In this document: positions 17,118-26,545 of the stretch, in pieces
Position numbering within the stretch: position 1 is the stretch's first letter
How the letters are laid out: each line of letters begins with the position of its first letter
Assembly (NCBI GenBank): GCA_016860845.1
Contig: BOKF01000007.1
Location: 62,001-126,000, forward strand
Direction of reading: 5' to 3'
DNA: 64,000 nt
Source: Chloroflexota bacterium
Lineage (GTDB): Bacteria > Chloroflexota > Anaerolineae > 4572-78 > J111
Notes under the pieces: generated by a model
Told to the model about the DNA's origin: nothing
The model's database searches: none
The model's input: only the letters and a program-made list of their open reading frames with translations
Made by a program: the position numbers and the translations under genes

Positions 17118-18284
17118 ATGAACCATCAAACGGGAGGTCGCTTCAAAAGTTTACCCTGGATCATCCTTCTCTTAACCAGCCTGGGCCTGACCCAGTGCAA
17201 TCGCCTGGCGGCGACGCCTGCACCCGCGCCGGAAATTTCCATCGAGAGTCAGGTGGGCCAGTTATCGGCCAGCCGGACGACCCTGCCCGGCGGCGAAACC
17301 GCCGACATCCGGGTGGCGGTGGTCAAAGTGCTGGGCGAGGCAGACCCCTTTGCCTACCAGTGGACCACCACCGGCGGCGTCATCCTGGCGGGTCAGGGGA
17401 CCTGCTGTATCAATTATCAAGCGCCCAACACCCCCGGCGCGTTTGACGTTCAGCTCACCGTAAAGCGCGACAACCAATCCCTCCAGCGTTCCATCACGCT
17501 CCAAGTTACCACTCCCCCCACGCCGACCCTTGAACCGACCGTTACGCCCACCTCCGGGCCTCCGCCTGTTCCGACGAACACACCGGTTCCCACCGCCTTC
17601 CCTCTACCCGACGCCCTGGCCTACTTTGAACGCGCCCAGGAAAATTACTTCAAGCGGGATTATGTTCAGACCTTGGCCGATTACAGCAAAGCCATTGAAC
17701 TCAACTACGACCCGCTCAGCGACGCCTACTACAATCGCGGCTACGTCTTTTATGTCCAGCAGGATTACACCCAGGCCATCGAGGATTTCAGCAAAGCTAT
17801 TGAACTCAACTACGACCCCATCGGCCTGCCCTACTACAACCGGGCCAATGCTTATTATTACAAAGGCAGTAATGACCAGGCCATCGCCGATTACAGCAAG
17901 GCGATTGAACTGGAGTACGACCCGCTCAGCCTGCCCTACAATAACCGCGGCCTGGCCTACCGTAAAAAAGGCGAATATGACAGAGCTATTGCTGATTATA
18001 CGAAAGCCATTGAGCTAAAGCACGACCCCCTCACCTGGCCCTACTACAACCGCGGCAACGCTTATGCCGACAAGGGCGACTACGACCGGGCCATCGCCGA
18101 CTACAGCGAAGCCCTGCGCCTAGACCCGAATAACGGCAGCGCCTATTACCAGCGCGGGCTGGCTTACAAACTCAAAGGCGATGCCGCCGCCGCCGCCGCC
18201 GATTTCCAAAAGGTCCTCGAGTTGGGGAACGACACCCTGCGCTCCGACGCCGAGGCTCAACTCCAGGAATTGGGCAGCCCATGA
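17118..18284 (+). CDS. TPR-repeat lipoprotein
   Basis: 388 residues. Signal peptide with lipobox LTQC near residue 27, an Ig/PKD-like strand domain (~40-135, ending LQRSITLQVTTPP), a Pro/Thr linker, then about six TPR units from residue ~165 with the repeated core DYSKAIELNYDPL and YYNRGYVFY. It probably acts as an extracytoplasmic scaffold. Its stop overlaps the start of the penicillin-binding protein gene (ATGA), so the two are translationally coupled and may work together in wall assembly. Confidence 0.85.
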   Translation: MNHQTGGRFKSLPWIILLLTSLGLTQCNRLAATPAPAPEISIESQVGQLSASRTTLPGGETADIRVAVVKVLGEADPFAYQWTTTGGVILAGQGTCCINYQAPNTPGAFDVQLTVKRDNQSLQRSITLQVTTPPTPTLEPTVTPTSGPPPVPTNTPVPTAFPLPDALAYFERAQENYFKRDYVQTLADYSKAIELNYDPLSDAYYNRGYVFYVQQDYTQAIEDFSKAIELNYDPIGLPYYNRANAYYYKGSNDQAIADYSKAIELEYDPLSLPYNNRGLAYRKKGEYDRAIADYTKAIELKHDPLTWPYYNRGNAYADKGDYDRAIADYSEALRLDPNNGSAYYQRGLAYKLKGDAAAAAADFQKVLELGNDTLRSDAEAQLQELGSP

Positions 18285-21037
18285 AGTTAAACCGGGCCAG
18301 GCGCACCTCCGACCTGACTCCTCCGGGTTACTGGCGCGAGGCCGGCCTGCCCTGGCCGCGATCAGCCCGCCGCGCCCGCCGCCGGCCCTGGCTGGCGAGT
18401 TTGTTGGTTTTCCTGTCGGTGGGTGCTGCATTAGCCGGCGGAGCGATTTTGGCCGGATCGGTGACTTACTTTTGGATCGCTTCACAGTTGCCTTCCGCCG
18501 CCGAGCTGCACGCCCGCTCCTTTCAATTTGCCACCACCCAAATTGTGGACCGCGAGGGCAACCTGCTCTGGGAAATCATTGACCCCAGCGGCGGGCGGCG
18601 CACCGACGTCTCGCTGGGCCAGATTTCGCCCGATGCTATCAACGCCACCATCGCCACCGAAGACCGCTACTTTTTTCTGAACGTCGGCGTGGACCCGATT
18701 GCCATCACCCGGGCCGTGTTCGACAACTTCAGCGAAGGCCAGATCGTCTCCGGGGCCAGCACCATTACCCAGCAACTGGCCCGCAACGTTTTCTTGACGC
18801 CGCAAGAGCGCACCGAAAAAAGCTTCTCCCGCAAACTCAAAGAGGCGGTCCTGGCCATTGAAATCAACCGGCGTTACACCAAGCAGCAAATCCTGGAAGT
18901 CTATTTTAACCAGATTTACTACGGCAACCTGGCCTACGGCCTCGAAGCCGCCGCCCAAACTTACTTCGGCAAATCGGCCCGCGACCTGACCCTGCCCGAA
19001 GCGGCCCTGCTGGCCGGGCTGCCCCAATCGCCGGCGCTGACTGACCCCTACGTTAACCCGGAACGGGCCAAGTTTCGCCAGGCCGATGTGCTCAACCTGA
19101 TGATCAAAGCAGGCTACCTGACCTACCCCGAAGCCAAGGCGGCCTATGAGACGGAACTGGCGCTGCGCGATTTGAATTTTAACATGAAAGCGCCTCACTT
19201 TGTATCCCTGGTGCGCCAGGAGTTGGAGCGCATCATTCCCCCGGCCTACCTCTACCAGGCTGGCCTGCGGGTGCAAACCACCCTCGATCCCCGCCTGCAA
19301 GCCATTGCCGAAGCCGAGGTCCAGGCCCAGGTCAGCGCCCTGGCCGGCCGGCACGTCACCAACGGCGCGCTGGTGGCGTTGGATGTCTCTACCGGCCAAA
19401 TCCTGGCCCTGGTCGGCAGCAGCAATTACCGGGACAAAACCATTGACGGCCAGGTTAATATTGTCGTCAGCCCGCGCCAGCCCGGCTCGACCATGAAGCC
19501 GCTGACGTACCTGGCCGCCTTTGAGTCGCTCAACTGGACGCCCAGTACCTTGCTGATGGACACGCCCGTCGAGTACCCCGATTTTGCCGGTCAAACTTAC
19601 CGGCCCCAAAATGTGGACCTTCAATTTCGCGGGCCGGTGTCCGTCCGCGCGGCCCTGGCCAATTCCTACAACATCCCGGCGGTAAAAACGCTGGAGCAGG
19701 TCGGCCTGGCGCGGCTAAAAGAGGTGGCCGCTCGCCTGGGCATCACCACCCTCACCGGGGATCAATACGGCCTGTCGCTAACCCTCGGCAGCGGCGAGGT
19801 CTCCCTGCTGGAAATGACCGGCGCGTACCAGGCGCTGGCCAACGGCGGCGTCCTCGTCCCGCCGACCGCTATCCTGAAAATCACCGACGCCTTTGGCCGG
19901 GAAATTGAGCCAATCCGGCCTCAGCCTCGGGCAGTTTTACGGCGCGAACACGCCTACTTAATTACCGACATTTTGGCCGACAACGAGACGCGCATCCCCG
20001 GCTTTGGCCCCAACAGCCCCTTAAAACTCTCCCGGCCCGCCGCCGTCAAAACCGGCACCAGCAACGATTTCCGGGACAACCTGGCCATTGGCTACACTCC
20101 CGATATCGTCGCCGGGGTGTGGGTGGGCAACGCCGACAACACGCCGATGGACAACGTCGGCGGGGCGAGCGGCGCTGCCCCGATCTGGCGTAATTTTATG
20201 GAGCAGGCGCATGCCGGGCTGCCGGTCCACCGCTTTTCCCGTCCGCCCGGCATCGTCGAAATCGAGGTTTGCGCCGACTCCGGCACCCTGCCCAGCGCGG
20301 TTTGTCCGCAGCGTCGAGTTGAAATCTTTGCCCAGGACCAACCGCCGCTCGGCCCGGAACACGATATGCACCAACTGGTTGAGATTGACCGGCCCAGCGG
20401 CCTGCTGGTCAACGAATACTGCCGGGCCAACATCGAGCGGCGCTACTACCAGGTCTTTCCGCTTGATGGCCGGGAGTGGGCCATGAGCCACGGTTTTCCC
20501 CAGCCGCCCACGGAGTACTGCCCTTCGGCCCACCTGCTGGCCCGGTTCAGCGCGCCGGTAGATGGACAAGCTGTGCGCGGGGCGGTCCGGCTGGAAGGAT
20601 CGGCGGTAGCTCCCAAATTTTCACATTACCAGTTGGAGTTAGGGCTTGGAACGACGCCGCAGAATTTTATCGTCATTCAGGGCGCTATTACCCAAACGAT
20701 GCGCAGAAGCCTGCTGGGGACGCTTGACACCCGCCAGCTCGAAAACGGGCCGTATACCCTGCGGCTGGTCGTGTTTGATCAACTGGGCGGCTTCACCGAC
20801 GACCGCGCCCTGATTCTGGTGGACAATCCACCCGACTCAATCGCCGTACAGACGCCGGTAACTACCCCTCCCTTTACCCCAACTCCCACGCTCACCGCAA
20901 CCCTGACCCTCACCACCTCTGTCACCCCTGCCGGCACGCCGCCTGCGCCGACACCGGCCCTCCTGCTCGATTCCGCCGCCAGAGTCTTCACCGCCCCGGT
21001 CAGCATCCCCCCGCAGCCGTTACCAACAACACCTTAG
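18281..21037 (+). CDS. bifunctional penicillin-binding protein (GT51 + transpeptidase)
   Basis: 918 residues. Membrane anchor at ~40-65. GT51 glycosyltransferase from ~85 with catalytic Glu near 127 (ATEDRYFF), GASTITQQLARN and LEVYFNQIYYGN. Transpeptidase with nucleophile Ser near 403 (PGSTMKPL), SYN motif, and KTGTS near 590. The C-terminus adds a PBP1C-like/Ig region and a Thr/Pro-rich tail. It polymerises lipid II and cross-links peptidoglycan outside the membrane. ATG at 18281 overlaps the preceding TPR gene's stop. Class A assignment is firm; 1A versus 1C subtype is uncertain. Confidence 0.93.
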   Translation: MKLNRARRTSDLTPPGYWREAGLPWPRSARRARRRPWLASLLVFLSVGAALAGGAILAGSVTYFWIASQLPSAAELHARSFQFATTQIVDREGNLLWEIIDPSGGRRTDVSLGQISPDAINATIATEDRYFFLNVGVDPIAITRAVFDNFSEGQIVSGASTITQQLARNVFLTPQERTEKSFSRKLKEAVLAIEINRRYTKQQILEVYFNQIYYGNLAYGLEAAAQTYFGKSARDLTLPEAALLAGLPQSPALTDPYVNPERAKFRQADVLNLMIKAGYLTYPEAKAAYETELALRDLNFNMKAPHFVSLVRQELERIIPPAYLYQAGLRVQTTLDPRLQAIAEAEVQAQVSALAGRHVTNGALVALDVSTGQILALVGSSNYRDKTIDGQVNIVVSPRQPGSTMKPLTYLAAFESLNWTPSTLLMDTPVEYPDFAGQTYRPQNVDLQFRGPVSVRAALANSYNIPAVKTLEQVGLARLKEVAARLGITTLTGDQYGLSLTLGSGEVSLLEMTGAYQALANGGVLVPPTAILKITDAFGREIEPIRPQPRAVLRREHAYLITDILADNETRIPGFGPNSPLKLSRPAAVKTGTSNDFRDNLAIGYTPDIVAGVWVGNADNTPMDNVGGASGAAPIWRNFMEQAHAGLPVHRFSRPPGIVEIEVCADSGTLPSAVCPQRRVEIFAQDQPPLGPEHDMHQLVEIDRPSGLLVNEYCRANIERRYYQVFPLDGREWAMSHGFPQPPTEYCPSAHLLARFSAPVDGQAVRGAVRLEGSAVAPKFSHYQLELGLGTTPQNFIVIQGAITQTMRRSLLGTLDTRQLENGPYTLRLVVFDQLGGFTDDRALILVDNPPDSIAVQTPVTTPPFTPTPTLTATLTLTTSVTPAGTPPAPTPALLLDSAARVFTAPVSIPPQPLPTTP

Positions 21038-21041
21038 CCGT

Positions 21042-21156
21042 ATGTCATTCTGAGTGACCGGAGGGCGCAAAGAATCCTAAAAACCTCACTTGCCAAATAT
21101 GGTTTCAATAATCCCAAGACAGAGGGATTCTTCGACCTACGGCCTCAGAATGACAT
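21042..21156. repeat. long palindromic element (atgtcattctgag...ctcagaatgacat)
   Basis: Outer arms atgtcattctgag (21042-21054) and ctcagaatgacat (21144-21156) are an exact 13-bp inverted repeat; inner arms agaatcct and agggattct also pair. Related to the element at 11503-11618. Its right arm overlaps the last codons and stop of the MBL gene. Confidence 0.85.
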
Positions 21157-21957
21157 GATGCGCCCTTCTTTGCGCAGCTTCTCCAGATGCGCCTCGACTT
21201 GCAGGGTGGCGATGCCCAACCTCTCGGGCAGGTCGGCGTAAATCCGGGCGGCGATCTCGGCGGCGGTGGTGCAGCCCTGGGCCAGCCAGTGAAGAACCTG
21301 CTGCTCGCGCTGCAGCCGGTGGTCGAGGTACGCTTGCAGCAGATGAGCAGGGTCGGGGATGACCGGGCCGTGACCGGGCAGGATCGCCGCCGGGGCCAGG
21401 GCCAGCATCGCCCGCAGCGACTCAAGATAAGCCGCCATATCCCCATCCGGCGGAATGATCAGGACCGTGCCTTCCCCGGCGACCAGATCCCCGGCAAAGA
21501 GCAGTCGCGACTCGGCCAGCCAGAGGCAGATGTGGGCGTAGATGTGGCCGGGGGTGTGCAGAATGGTTAAGGCTGAACCCTCTGGCGAGGGCAGGTGATG
21601 AGGGATGAAGGATGAAAGAGAGGAATCACCGAGGTTGATCTTGTCGTCAGGTTGCAGAGGATGGCCGAAGCTGAGGAGGGGGACATTTAGCCGACTAGAC
21701 AGGGCTAGCGCGCCACCGCTGTGGTCCGAGTGGGGGTGAGTGACAACAATCGCCTGGGGTTCGACCTGGAGGGTTTGCAGGGCGGCGACAATACTTTCCC
21801 GATGAGTTTCGTTTTCCGGTCCGGGGTCAATAATCACCAGCCGCCGCCCGCCGACCAGGTACGTATTCGTCCCCGGCCCGGTCATCGGCGAGGGATTGGA
21901 GGCGACGAGCCGCCAGACATTAGGAAAGAGTTGGGTTAGGTCACGTTCCAGGGTCAT
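21145..21957 (-). CDS. MBL-fold metallo-hydrolase (LACTB2-like)
   Basis: 270 residues with the metal ligands THPHSDHSGG, HTPGH, AGDLVAGEG and LPGHGPVI in family order, plus GPGTNTYLVG near the start. A C-terminal winged-helix-like segment (TTAAEIAARIYADLP) matches the LACTB2-type subgroup, whose characterised members include RNA endonucleases; the substrate here is unknown. The last codons (M-S-F-stop) are read from the right arm of the palindromic element at 21042-21156, so the tail has probably been replaced by the repeat. Confidence 0.87.
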   Translation of the reverse strand: MTLERDLTQLFPNVWRLVASNPSPMTGPGTNTYLVGGRRLVIIDPGPENETHRESIVAALQTLQVEPQAIVVTHPHSDHSGGALALSSRLNVPLLSFGHPLQPDDKINLGDSSLSSFIPHHLPSPEGSALTILHTPGHIYAHICLWLAESRLLFAGDLVAGEGTVLIIPPDGDMAAYLESLRAMLALAPAAILPGHGPVIPDPAHLLQAYLDHRLQREQQVLHWLAQGCTTAAEIAARIYADLPERLGIATLQVEAHLEKLRKEGRIMSF

Positions 21958-22046
21958 TGTCTGTTCAAGGGTTCAAGACTCAAACAAAGTTCGAACTTTG
22001 ACATGCTATTATAGCATGCGCCTTTACAAATCTGGCAGGAGAAGGA

Positions 22047-23306
22047 ATGCCCTCTACTCTATCTAGCGGCCATACGCGCCGCTACGCTTTGTTAATCTGT
22101 TTGATTTTGTTAGCTGCTATTCTGATGGCCCGTCTGAGAGTCTGGCCTTATCCGGCCCACGCCGCCAGCATTCAGACAACAGCCAGCAATGATGCGCCGA
22201 TAGTGGGCTTGACCCAGGTCCTGTACGACGGCGCGTTGGGCGGCACGCCGGATACACAGGGTTTCTTTTATCTCCCCGTAGGACAGGCAAGCACCACCTG
22301 GGCCGGCGGCATAACCACGCTCAACACTTTTACGGATACAACGACTCAAGCGGGCTATGCTAACGCCATTCCACCTCTGCTTCCCGTCCCACTCTCCTTC
22401 CCCATCCTCGACCGCGCTACCGGCTACACTCTGCGCTTTTCGGCCCAAGTCATCAGTGAAGACCATCCCCTTGCTTCAAGTGATAGAAACGGCGATGGTC
22501 TAGGGGATCGGGCAGGATTCAACGTGATTGCCATCAGCAGCGACGGTCAGCAGGGAATTGAACTGGGCTTCTGGACCGACCAAATTTGGGCGCAGAACGG
22601 CGGCGCAGCGGAACCTCCACCCAATTCGAACACGCTTTTCACTCACGGTGAGAGCGCCAGCTTTAACACCACCGCCGGCCTCATTCCCTATGAACTGCGG
22701 GTTCTGGGCAGCGCTTACAGCCTGACGGTCGGCAGCACCGAAATTCTGAGCGGCAGTCTGCGCGATTATACCGCTTTCAACGGTTCCCCCGATGTTTACG
22801 AAACCCCCAATTTTATTTTCTTTGGGGACAACACTGGTTCGGCCAAAGCCATCGTCAAATTATCGCACATCTCGGTCATCACCAACGCAGCGCTGCCCAA
22901 CCGCACCGCTGCTGGCAACATCCCTCTGGTGATTGACAATCTTGGCTTAATGGATATAGACGCAGGCGGCCAAAATGTCGTGATGACCCTGACCGCCAAC
23001 AACGGCATTTTGACCCTGACCACCACCGCGCCCGGCGGCTTGACGGGGGGTCAAATCAGCGGCAACGGCAGTCCCACGGTCATGGCGACCGGGCCGCTGG
23101 GACAAATCAACACCTCGCTGGCTTTTACCCCGGCCTTGATCTACAGCAGGAATACGGGTTTCTTTGGCATAGACACGGTTACTGTCACCATTAACGACCA
23201 GGGTTACAGCGGCAGCGGAGGGGCTTTGACAGCTCAAAAGACTTTTAACATTACTGTTAAAACCTCTAATTCCGGTTACTTGCCGGTCATTGTCAAGAAA
23301 TATTGA
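22047..23306 (+). CDS. secreted choice-of-anchor Y domain protein with YLPVIVKKY end
   Basis: 419 residues. Signal peptide (ALLICLILLAAILMA, then AHA-ASI), a first domain (~55-285) with RNGDGLGDRAGFNVI, GIELGFWTDQIWAQNG and PNFIFFGDNTGSA that fits the choice-of-anchor Y domain, and a cadherin/Ig-like second domain (~300-405). It ends in YLPVIVKKY, a motif shared with the subtilase and the beta-helix protein of this window. AGGAGAAGG precedes the ATG. Probably exported and surface-associated; no enzymatic residues seen. Confidence 0.75.
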   Translation: MPSTLSSGHTRRYALLICLILLAAILMARLRVWPYPAHAASIQTTASNDAPIVGLTQVLYDGALGGTPDTQGFFYLPVGQASTTWAGGITTLNTFTDTTTQAGYANAIPPLLPVPLSFPILDRATGYTLRFSAQVISEDHPLASSDRNGDGLGDRAGFNVIAISSDGQQGIELGFWTDQIWAQNGGAAEPPPNSNTLFTHGESASFNTTAGLIPYELRVLGSAYSLTVGSTEILSGSLRDYTAFNGSPDVYETPNFIFFGDNTGSAKAIVKLSHISVITNAALPNRTAAGNIPLVIDNLGLMDIDAGGQNVVMTLTANNGILTLTTTAPGGLTGGQISGNGSPTVMATGPLGQINTSLAFTPALIYSRNTGFFGIDTVTVTINDQGYSGSGGALTAQKTFNITVKTSNSGYLPVIVKKY

Positions 23307-23352
23307 TGGCGACAGTCACGATCAGGGAGGGGGATTTGAGGGAGAAAGGGCC

Positions 23353-24753
23353 TTAGCGCCCCAATGCGGCCAGCATGTCTTCGACCCGGGTAAATTTTAG
23401 GCGGGGCCGCCCTAACTCTTTCCCTTTAGCTAGCTCGATCTCATTCAGCCGGAGCCAATCCTGGTAGGTCACATAACGGGGCTGACGCTGGCGGATGAGG
23501 GCCTCTAGGGCAGCGGGTTCGGGCTGGCTGGGCTGGAGGGTTAACCCCTGGGCCAAATCTTCCAGCATGCAGCTCACGGTTTCGGCGGCATCCGGTTTGT
23601 TGGTGCCGATGACCCCGCTGGGGCCGCGTTTGATCCAACCGGCGCAGTATTCGCCGACCACCGGCTGCTGGGTATCGGGGTTGATCACCCGGCCCTTGTT
23701 ATTAAAAATGACGCCCCACTTGTCGTTAAAGGGGACACCCGGCAGGGGCACGCCGCGATAACCCACCGAGCGAAAGACCAAGCCGACCGGCAGTTCTTCG
23801 TATTCAGCGGTCGGTTCGGCCCGTAGCGTACCGGCTTCGGTGGCGTACAGCTTATTTTTGACCAGCTTGATTGCCCTGACCCGCCCCTTTTCATCCCCCA
23901 AAATTTCAACCGGCGACACCAAAAAACGCACCACCAGTTGGCGGGGCTTGTCTTCGTCCGGACGCTGGGCAAAACCCTGCAAAATTTCCACTTTTTTCAG
24001 AGCCAGCCGGTCCTGGGTGCGCTGGAGTTCCGCCCGGCTCAACTCGTCCAGTTCGGCTTCCGCCGGCGGCACGTAGATGTCAGCGCCGGTCAGCTCCCCC
24101 AATTCTTTGATTTCGGGATTGGTGAAGGCAGCCTGAGCCGGGCCGCGGCGCCCCAACAGGTAGACTTCTTTGATGCTGCTGCGGCCGAGCGCCTCCAGGG
24201 CATAATCGGCGATGTCGGTGACCGCTAATTCTGCGGGGGTGCGGCACAAGATGCGGGCCACATCCACAGCCACGTTGCCCACGCCGACCACGGCAGCCCG
24301 TTCCTGGGTCAGGTCAAAGTGGCAGTCACGATAATCAGGGTGGCCGTTGTACCAGGCCACAAATTCGGTGGCCGCGTGGCTCCCCTGCAACTCTTCGCCG
24401 GGGATGCCCATACTGCGGTCGGTTTGAGCGCCGGTGCAATAGATAATCTGGTGGTAATGATCGCGCAAATCAGCCAGGGTAAGGTGCTTACCCAATTCAA
24501 CATTGCCGTAGAAGCGAAAGTTCGGATGGGCCGCCGTTCGCTCATAGGCCGCCGTGACTGATTTGATTTTCTGGTGATCGGGGGCGACACCACCGCGAAC
24601 CAGGCCGTAAGGGGTCGGCAAACGATCAAACATGTCAACCTGTACGACGAGGCCCTCTTGCTTGAACAAATGGTCGGCGGCGTAAAAGGCGGTGGGGCCA
24701 GAGCCAATAATGGCAACGCGGAGAGGGTTGGTTGCAGTGCCGGGCTGAACCAT
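23353..24753 (-). CDS. adrenodoxin-reductase-type ferredoxin-NADP+ reductase
   Basis: 466 residues. FAD site VAIIGSGPTAFYAADHL at the N-terminus, YGLVRGGVAPDH, NADP site VVGVGNVAVDVARIL near 155, LLGRRGPAQAAFT, and C-terminal GWIKRGPSGVIGTNK. This matches the FprA/adrenodoxin reductase family, transferring electrons between NADPH and ferredoxin. It follows the CBS gene by five bases. A physiological partner could be the Rieske-type ferredoxin of the nearby suf cluster; that is inference. Confidence 0.9.
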   Translation of the reverse strand: MVQPGTATNPLRVAIIGSGPTAFYAADHLFKQEGLVVQVDMFDRLPTPYGLVRGGVAPDHQKIKSVTAAYERTAAHPNFRFYGNVELGKHLTLADLRDHYHQIIYCTGAQTDRSMGIPGEELQGSHAATEFVAWYNGHPDYRDCHFDLTQERAAVVGVGNVAVDVARILCRTPAELAVTDIADYALEALGRSSIKEVYLLGRRGPAQAAFTNPEIKELGELTGADIYVPPAEAELDELSRAELQRTQDRLALKKVEILQGFAQRPDEDKPRQLVVRFLVSPVEILGDEKGRVRAIKLVKNKLYATEAGTLRAEPTAEYEELPVGLVFRSVGYRGVPLPGVPFNDKWGVIFNNKGRVINPDTQQPVVGEYCAGWIKRGPSGVIGTNKPDAAETVSCMLEDLAQGLTLQPSQPEPAALEALIRQRQPRYVTYQDWLRLNEIELAKGKELGRPRLKFTRVEDMLAALGR

Positions 24754-24758
24754 TAGAT

Positions 24759-25205
24759 TTACCTTGAGCGTTGGGGCTTTTCGCCCAGGATTTGTGTTTG
24801 CAGCGTGTCAACTTCACCCTGGTACTGATCGCGTTGGGCTTTGACCACATCGCCAATAGAGACAATCCCGACAAGCTTGCCTCGCTCGACAACGGGCAAA
24901 TGACGGATCCGCTTCTCGGTCATCGTATTGGCCACGGACAATAAATCATCTTGCGGCAGCGCGGTAATGACATGCCTGGTCATCAGTTCGCTGACCGATT
25001 TTGAAAAAATCTGCTCATCCTTGGCCAGGGCACGGGTAATATCCCGCTCGGAGAGAATTCCAACCGGCAAACTGGCCTCATTCACCGCGACCAGCGCCCC
25101 AATATTATATTCGGCCAGCCGGGCAATGGCTTCCCTGATGGACTGCCCAGGGCCGATGGTCACCACATTCATCCCTTTCTTCGCCAGGATACTTTTGATG
25201 TTCAT
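24759..25205 (-). CDS. CBS-domain pair protein
   Basis: 148 residues from ATG 25205, preceded by GGGGGG and chosen over an upstream extension that lacks a ribosome binding site. Two CBS motifs: residues ~7-60 (VVTIGPGQSIREAIARLAEY, GILSERDITRALA) and ~75-130 (MTRHVITALPQDDLLSVANT, GIVSIGDVVKA). CBS pairs sense adenosine nucleotides. Stand-alone members have no known enzymatic function. Co-transcription with the ferredoxin reductase suggests an energy- or redox-sensing link. Confidence 0.88.
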   Translation of the reverse strand: MNIKSILAKKGMNVVTIGPGQSIREAIARLAEYNIGALVAVNEASLPVGILSERDITRALAKDEQIFSKSVSELMTRHVITALPQDDLLSVANTMTEKRIRHLPVVERGKLVGIVSIGDVVKAQRDQYQGEVDTLQTQILGEKPQRSR

Positions 25206-25263
25206 TGGATTTTTCCCCCCTGAAAAATCTACAAGCGGCGCAGTAAGATGATTAAGTAACGAA

Positions 25264-25291
25264 AGTATAAACTGATTCCAGCAATTGTCAA
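25264..25291 (-). promoter_or_regulatory. promoter for the CBS-reductase pair
   Basis: On the minus strand TTGACA (25291-25286), 16-base spacer, TATACT (25269-25264), about 60 bases before the CBS start. The rest of the 25206-25516 gap holds the repeat at 25406-25455 and no gene. Confidence 0.65.
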
Positions 25292-25405
25292 CCAAAAAAA
25301 TAGACCCACCAGATCTGCCGCTGCAAATCCTGCGGGCCTAAGTTTAGAACACATCCCTAACTACTCGGATTATAGGCCAAAGACGAAGAATTTTGCCGGG
25401 ATTAG

Positions 25406-25455
25406 GGGATTAGGAGATTTTTCATTTTTATTTTATCCCCAAATCTCCTAATCCC
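25406..25455. repeat. inverted repeat (gggattaggagattt family)
   Basis: Exact 15-bp inverted repeat, gggattaggagattt at 25406-25420 and aaatctcctaatccc at 25441-25455, around an AT-rich loop. A near copy lies at 31601-31650, including the shared right half ttttatccccaaatctcc. Confidence 0.85.
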
Positions 25456-25516
25456 GGCCCCAACCCATCTTTAAGGCCACCTGAGCAGTTACACACATTC
25501 AATAAAGATAGCCATA

Positions 25517-26485
25517 TTAACGGGCCACACTCAAATACTTTTCGCCCCCATCAGGGAAGACCGTCACTACGACTCCCTCATTGAGCGTTTTGGCCAGTTG
25601 AACGGCCGCCCAGGCCGCGGCTCCGGCCGAGTAACCGACGAACATGCCTTCTTCCAAAGCGAGACGGCGCGCCATCTCATGAGCGTCGTTGGGGTAAACG
25701 GCCATCTTGCGCTCGGCAAAATGAGGATCATAGATGCCGGGAACAATGCTGGTTTCCATATGCTTGAGGCCCTCGATAATCGCCAGTTCATCGGCCGGCT
25801 CAACGGCGACCACCTCAATTTCGGGGTTAAACTCTTTCAAGCGGCGGCCGGTTCCCATCAACGTCCCGCTGGTGCCGATACCGGCGACAAAGTGAGTCAC
25901 CACGCCGCCCGTCTGATCCCAGATTTCCACGCCGGTGGTCTGGTAGTGAGCCTGCCAGTTGACCGGGTTGTTATACTGGTCGGGCCGGAAATAAAAATCG
26001 GAGTTTTCAGTGGCTAACCGTTCGGCGGTACGGATGGATAGGTCAATGCCTTCCAGGGGGTCGGTTAAGATCAGCTCCGCGCCATAGGCTCTAAGAATGC
26101 TGGTGCGCTCGCTGCTGACATTGGCCGGCATCACCAGGCTGACTTTGTAGCCCTTGACGGCGCCAATCATGGCCAGGGCAATGCCGGTATTGCCGGAGGT
26201 GGCGTCAATGATGGTCTTGTCGGGGGTGAGCAAGCCGCTGCGCTCGCCTTCCTCGATCATAAACAGCGCCGGCCGCGCTTTGACCGAGCCGCTGGCATTG
26301 AACCACTCCGCCTTGGCAAAAACGACCACGTTGGGGTCAACCCCGGCAGCAGCGGCGATGCGATGCAGCGGCAGCAGGGGCGTGTTACCGATGCGCGAGA
26401 GCAGGCTTTCGCCCAGGTGGGTGGGACGCCGGGTTACAAAAATGGGGCTGGTTTTTGGTTTTTCTATCGTCTGTAAAAGGGTCAT
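25517..26485 (-). CDS. cysM: cysteine synthase (CysM-like)
   Basis: 322 residues from ATG 26485 (AGAGG seven bases upstream). PLP lysine in NASGSVKARPA, SGNTGIALAMIGAVKGY as the substrate loop, phosphate loop GIGTSGTLMG, and C-terminal VFPDGGEKYLS. It forms cysteine from an activated serine. Its position after a MoeZ-like E1 and a CysO-like carrier suggests sulfur delivery from a protein thiocarboxylate, as in the mycobacterial CysM-CysO route. Sulfide use cannot be excluded from sequence. Confidence 0.88.
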   Translation of the reverse strand: MTLLQTIEKPKTSPIFVTRRPTHLGESLLSRIGNTPLLPLHRIAAAAGVDPNVVVFAKAEWFNASGSVKARPALFMIEEGERSGLLTPDKTIIDATSGNTGIALAMIGAVKGYKVSLVMPANVSSERTSILRAYGAELILTDPLEGIDLSIRTAERLATENSDFYFRPDQYNNPVNWQAHYQTTGVEIWDQTGGVVTHFVAGIGTSGTLMGTGRRLKEFNPEIEVVAVEPADELAIIEGLKHMETSIVPGIYDPHFAERKMAVYPNDAHEMARRLALEEGMFVGYSAGAAAWAAVQLAKTLNEGVVVTVFPDGGEKYLSVAR

Positions 26486-26512
26486 CAAAACCTCTTCTCT
26501 ATCGGAAAACCT

Positions 26513-26539
26513 GTAGGTCACGCTTAAAGCGTGACCTAC
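26513..26539. repeat. short perfect palindrome between moeZ-like gene and cysM
   Basis: gtaggtcacgct (26513-26524) and agcgtgacctac (26528-26539), 12 bp exact, three-base loop. A stem without T-run, likely a dispersed element. Confidence 0.75.
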
Positions 26540-26545
26540 CATGCA

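Noticed and set aside
18482..19624. Minus-strand frame of 380 codons
   Set aside because: Antisense shadow of the penicillin-binding protein, which has complete catalytic motifs.
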